DNA from: Earliella scabrosa
Lineage: Eukaryota; Basidiomycota; Agaricomycetes; Polyporales; Polyporaceae
DNA: 64,000 nt
Direction of reading: 5' to 3'
Assembly: GCA_022605405.1 (NCBI GenBank)
Contig: JABYQQ010000007.1
Location: 868,001-932,000 of the forward strand
The first letter of the stretch is position 1. Each line of letters starts with the position of its first letter. The notes beneath the pieces are model-generated. The model was not told where the DNA came from. It worked only from the letters and a program-made list of their open reading frames with translations, and searched no databases. Below, one piece after another: positions 61,616 to 64,000 of this stretch. A program made the position numbers and the translations under genes.

Positions 61616-63056
61616 TCACTTCCGTAGCATAGTGAGACTGTGGCGAGAGCGAGACGTGTTCCTTTCAAGGTCTAGCGCGTCACGTCCTACCAAGGGAGAT
61701 CGCGTAAGATTCCCATAATCGCTCCACGTAGAATCACATACCGGCATGTACACCACTTCAACGAGACCCTTCGCATGACAGACAGGGAGCGCACGCTGCA
61801 CTCGACCCCTCAGCACTGACATCGCGTAATTTGGCGCCAAGTAGTATATGGCGAACTCGCACTTCTGGAGGGTGGGGATGTTGCATAACGGGTGGTCGAG
61901 CAGCGTGAGATAGTCGAGCACGTCGTCCTCTATGGCGTTGGGGATGGAGAACGTGAACGAGACTCGCTGCAGCGCGGGCGGTGCACGGGGCCCGGCTAGC
62001 AGGTCCGCCCATGTCTGAACGCAGTGTCGGCTGACCCCTGACCCGCCCGAGTCATTCACTAGACGGAGGACCAGCGATGTGAGGTTCGAGCATGACGACA
62101 GTGACAGCTCGTCTAGGCGTGTCTGTTGGTCTGTTTGTTGGTGTAGGACCAGAGTTAGCCAACTATCGTCATCTAGCGACCCCGGACTTACCTGTTTGGT
62201 GGCTGAGACAGAGGTAGATGGGGTCGATCCGAAGATAATGAAGCGAGGACCCGCGCAACTGCAGGTAGCTCGCCACAACTTCGACCGCCCTGTTTGATCG
62301 GCCAAATGTGAGCGACAGGGAGTTTAAGCCTGCAGACGGTTCTTTGCCTATGGCATTGAGCACGACTGCGAGCACCTTATGACTCGTTGCGTTCCACTCC
62401 AGGGACCCGATCGTCACAGGACGACGGAAGGCGAGGTTCAACTCGGGATTGTTCGACACGGACCCGAACGTGTCCATGCCCTCCTCTGCCTCATCCACGT
62501 GGCCCACAGATAGTCTGAGGAGCTCGATAGACGAGAACAGACTAACAATGTCCAAGAGCGCCGGAAAAGTGTTGTCGGAGGATGAGGATGATAGGATGCC
62601 TTTGACTGCTAGCAGATCGATTCGAGGTCGATCCCCTTGTGGAGCTGGAGTGCACCCTGTACCGGATAACAAGTTGAGATGGTAGAGGTGCAGCTGACGG
62701 AGCGCCGGAAGCTTCTCGAGTATAGACTGCATCATCGCAACATCCAGAAAGGAATGAAACACAGCGGCCAGCTTGCCCGAGCCTTGCGGACGCTCCTCCG
62801 TATAGGATATCCCTACGAGGTGCAGCTCCTGCAGGTATTCGCGACCGGCGATGTGCAGACTGGACCCTAGGGTGTCGTTGAAAGTGGCAATGTGAGTCTT
62901 CCACTCGGTGATGGCGATCGAGTGGAATAATTGGGAGCGGCTTGCAGAGAGCCACGCGCGGTTGGTTAGAGAGCATGCGAGAAGAGTCTTTCGGTCGTCT
63001 CTCAGGAACTCGGCGATGGTGAAGATAATGTCAATGGGGAGTTCAGGCCAAGGCAT
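61616..63056 (-). CDS. F-box protein with leucine-rich C-terminal part
   Basis: Two exons (63056-62192, 62130-61616) join in frame across a 61-nt intron (LSHQ-TDQQTRLDEL). About 459 aa. The F-box is at the very start: MPWPELPIDIIFTIAEFLRD to LLACSLTNRAWLSASRSQLF. The rest has irregular Leu-rich repeats (ALRQLHLYHLNLL, IELLRLSVGHV, GLNSLSLTFG, LDELSLSSCSNLTSLVLRL). Such proteins recruit substrates to SCF ubiquitin ligases through Skp1. These families expand and change fast in Agaricomycetes, so the target cannot be inferred. Confidence 0.83.
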
Positions 63057-63330
63057 TCTACGGCCACAGTGAGTGCTACACAGGCATTGTAGAAGTTGCA
63101 CGGAATTCGGCCTACCTGTTACCTGAGCATGACCTGAGGTGAGATGAGAGTGGCATGCAGAATGCACGCCACTGCGCCTAACTACGCGTACAAACATATG
63201 CAAATAAACCTCGGTGGCACGAGAGGCGAGAATATCATATAAGTTATGGTAGCCAGGTATTCCTGGGGAGTATGTAGATGTGCCGTAAGATAGCGACCTG
63301 ACCCATAGCAAGGCCGTCCCAAACATAACA

Positions 63331-64000
63331 CTAGTCGAACGGCTTCCAGGCAGGAATGACCCTTCCAGCATTGTCAACGTCGACCCAGCGTGCGCGCTCA
63401 GGGTTGGGCTCCCCCATGTAGTGGTTCCCATCGTCGTCGAACCCAAACGCCCTATCAAAGTCGAAAGCATACGTCGACACCTTGCACACGTTGGACCTAC
63501 ATATATCAGCCACAGCCTATCAGCCATGCCAGACTCGTGGGCGAGACGCGACACTCACCCTAACGCGCATACGACAGCTCCGGGCGCGACGTCTCCCGGG
63601 GTAGCCCACAGCCCACTGACCATCGCCAAGTCCACGATCATCCCTTTCGTCAGCCTTGCCCGCTCGCCCGCCGGCTCCTGGTCGAACTCCGACTGGACAT
63701 ACTCGTGCGCAGGCGCGAGCGCCCGCAGCTCGGACTTCGCGCTGTGCTCGAGCGAGAAAATGCCCGTCTTCGCTGGGAACTGTTCCGCAAACTGACGCGC
63801 CGCGGGTGGTGAGTCCGACGCGAGCCACATGATTGGTGGGACGGGCATCGAGGAGACGTCCCGTGCGAGGACGCTGGAGTGGCCGAAGAACTTGTCCCAG
63901 GTCGCGCGCGCGGCGTCGACGTACCTCTGGATAGGAATTGTGCCGTCCGGGTAGTACGGCGTCGCAAACGGCTTGCGGTCACCGCGGCGGATGTGCACTC
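63331..64000 (-). CDS. Fucosyltransferase-like glycosyltransferase, 3' part (runs off window)
   Basis: Only the C-terminal exons are present; the 5' end lies beyond 64000. The visible start is HIRRGDRKPFATPYYPDG, like the HxRRxD nucleotide-sugar-binding loop of GT23/O-fucosyltransferase folds. MWLASDSPPAARQFAEQF, EYVQSEFDQEP, LTKGMIVDLAMVSGLW and SSNVCK-like (across an intron of about 65 nt at 63558-63494) follow. The end is FGFDDDGNHYMGEPNPERARWVD. Such enzymes act in the secretory pathway. The family call rests on the RRGD loop and the GMIVDLAM region; the acceptor is unknown. Confidence 0.6.

Overview
The window looks like a nuclear contig of a filamentous basidiomycete, probably an Agaricomycete. 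Genes are dense and on both strands. Most are cut by many 50-60 nt introns with GTRNGT-like donors. The content is eukaryotic and fungal: Prp22, the AP-3 delta subunit, a GCKIII kinase, a Kex2-type secreted double-psi barrel protein, a serine carboxypeptidase and a Tad1-like LINE. The assignment below phylum is inference.

Layout. 1-3.4 kb is gene-poor, with one clear small secreted RlpA-like protein (minus). 3.4-11.7 kb is one complete non-LTR retrotransposon of 8.3 kb with a 5' UTR, a gag-like ORF1, an APE endonuclease-RT-RNase H ORF2, a 3' UTR with hairpins and an A26 tail, framed by a 13-15 bp target-site duplication. Both of its ORFs carry lesions. 12.4-15.4 kb holds exonuclease V (minus), enlarged by inserts that contain a PIP-box-like and several UIM-like motifs. 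17.1-18.6 kb is an orphan single-pass Ser/Pro-rich protein.

19.2-28.1 kb is a head-to-head pair of DExH RNA helicases: a DHX57/YLR419W-like one (minus) and the splicing helicase Prp22 (plus), with only 192 bp between start codons. Next come an NXT1/NTF2-like mRNA-export cofactor, a 2OG-Fe(II) oxygenase, AP-3 delta, a GCKIII Ste20-like kinase and a large UBE2O/BIRC6-type ubiquitin-conjugating enzyme.

43.6-52.1 kb is an apparent metal cluster on the minus strand: a DxxxD-type (manganese) cation diffusion facilitator, an NRAMP transporter and a second paralogous CDF. Together they could import Mn2+ (NRAMP) and export or sequester it (CDFs).

53.6-64 kb carries a Ser/Thr-rich secreted protein, a quinone oxidoreductase, a protein tyrosine phosphatase with an altered signature, an NR2C2AP-like discoidin-domain protein, a secreted S10 serine carboxypeptidase, an F-box protein, and the 3' end of a fucosyltransferase-like gene that runs off the window. 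No tRNA, rRNA or CRISPR was recognised. Exon joins were made by eye, from splice consensus and reading-frame continuity.
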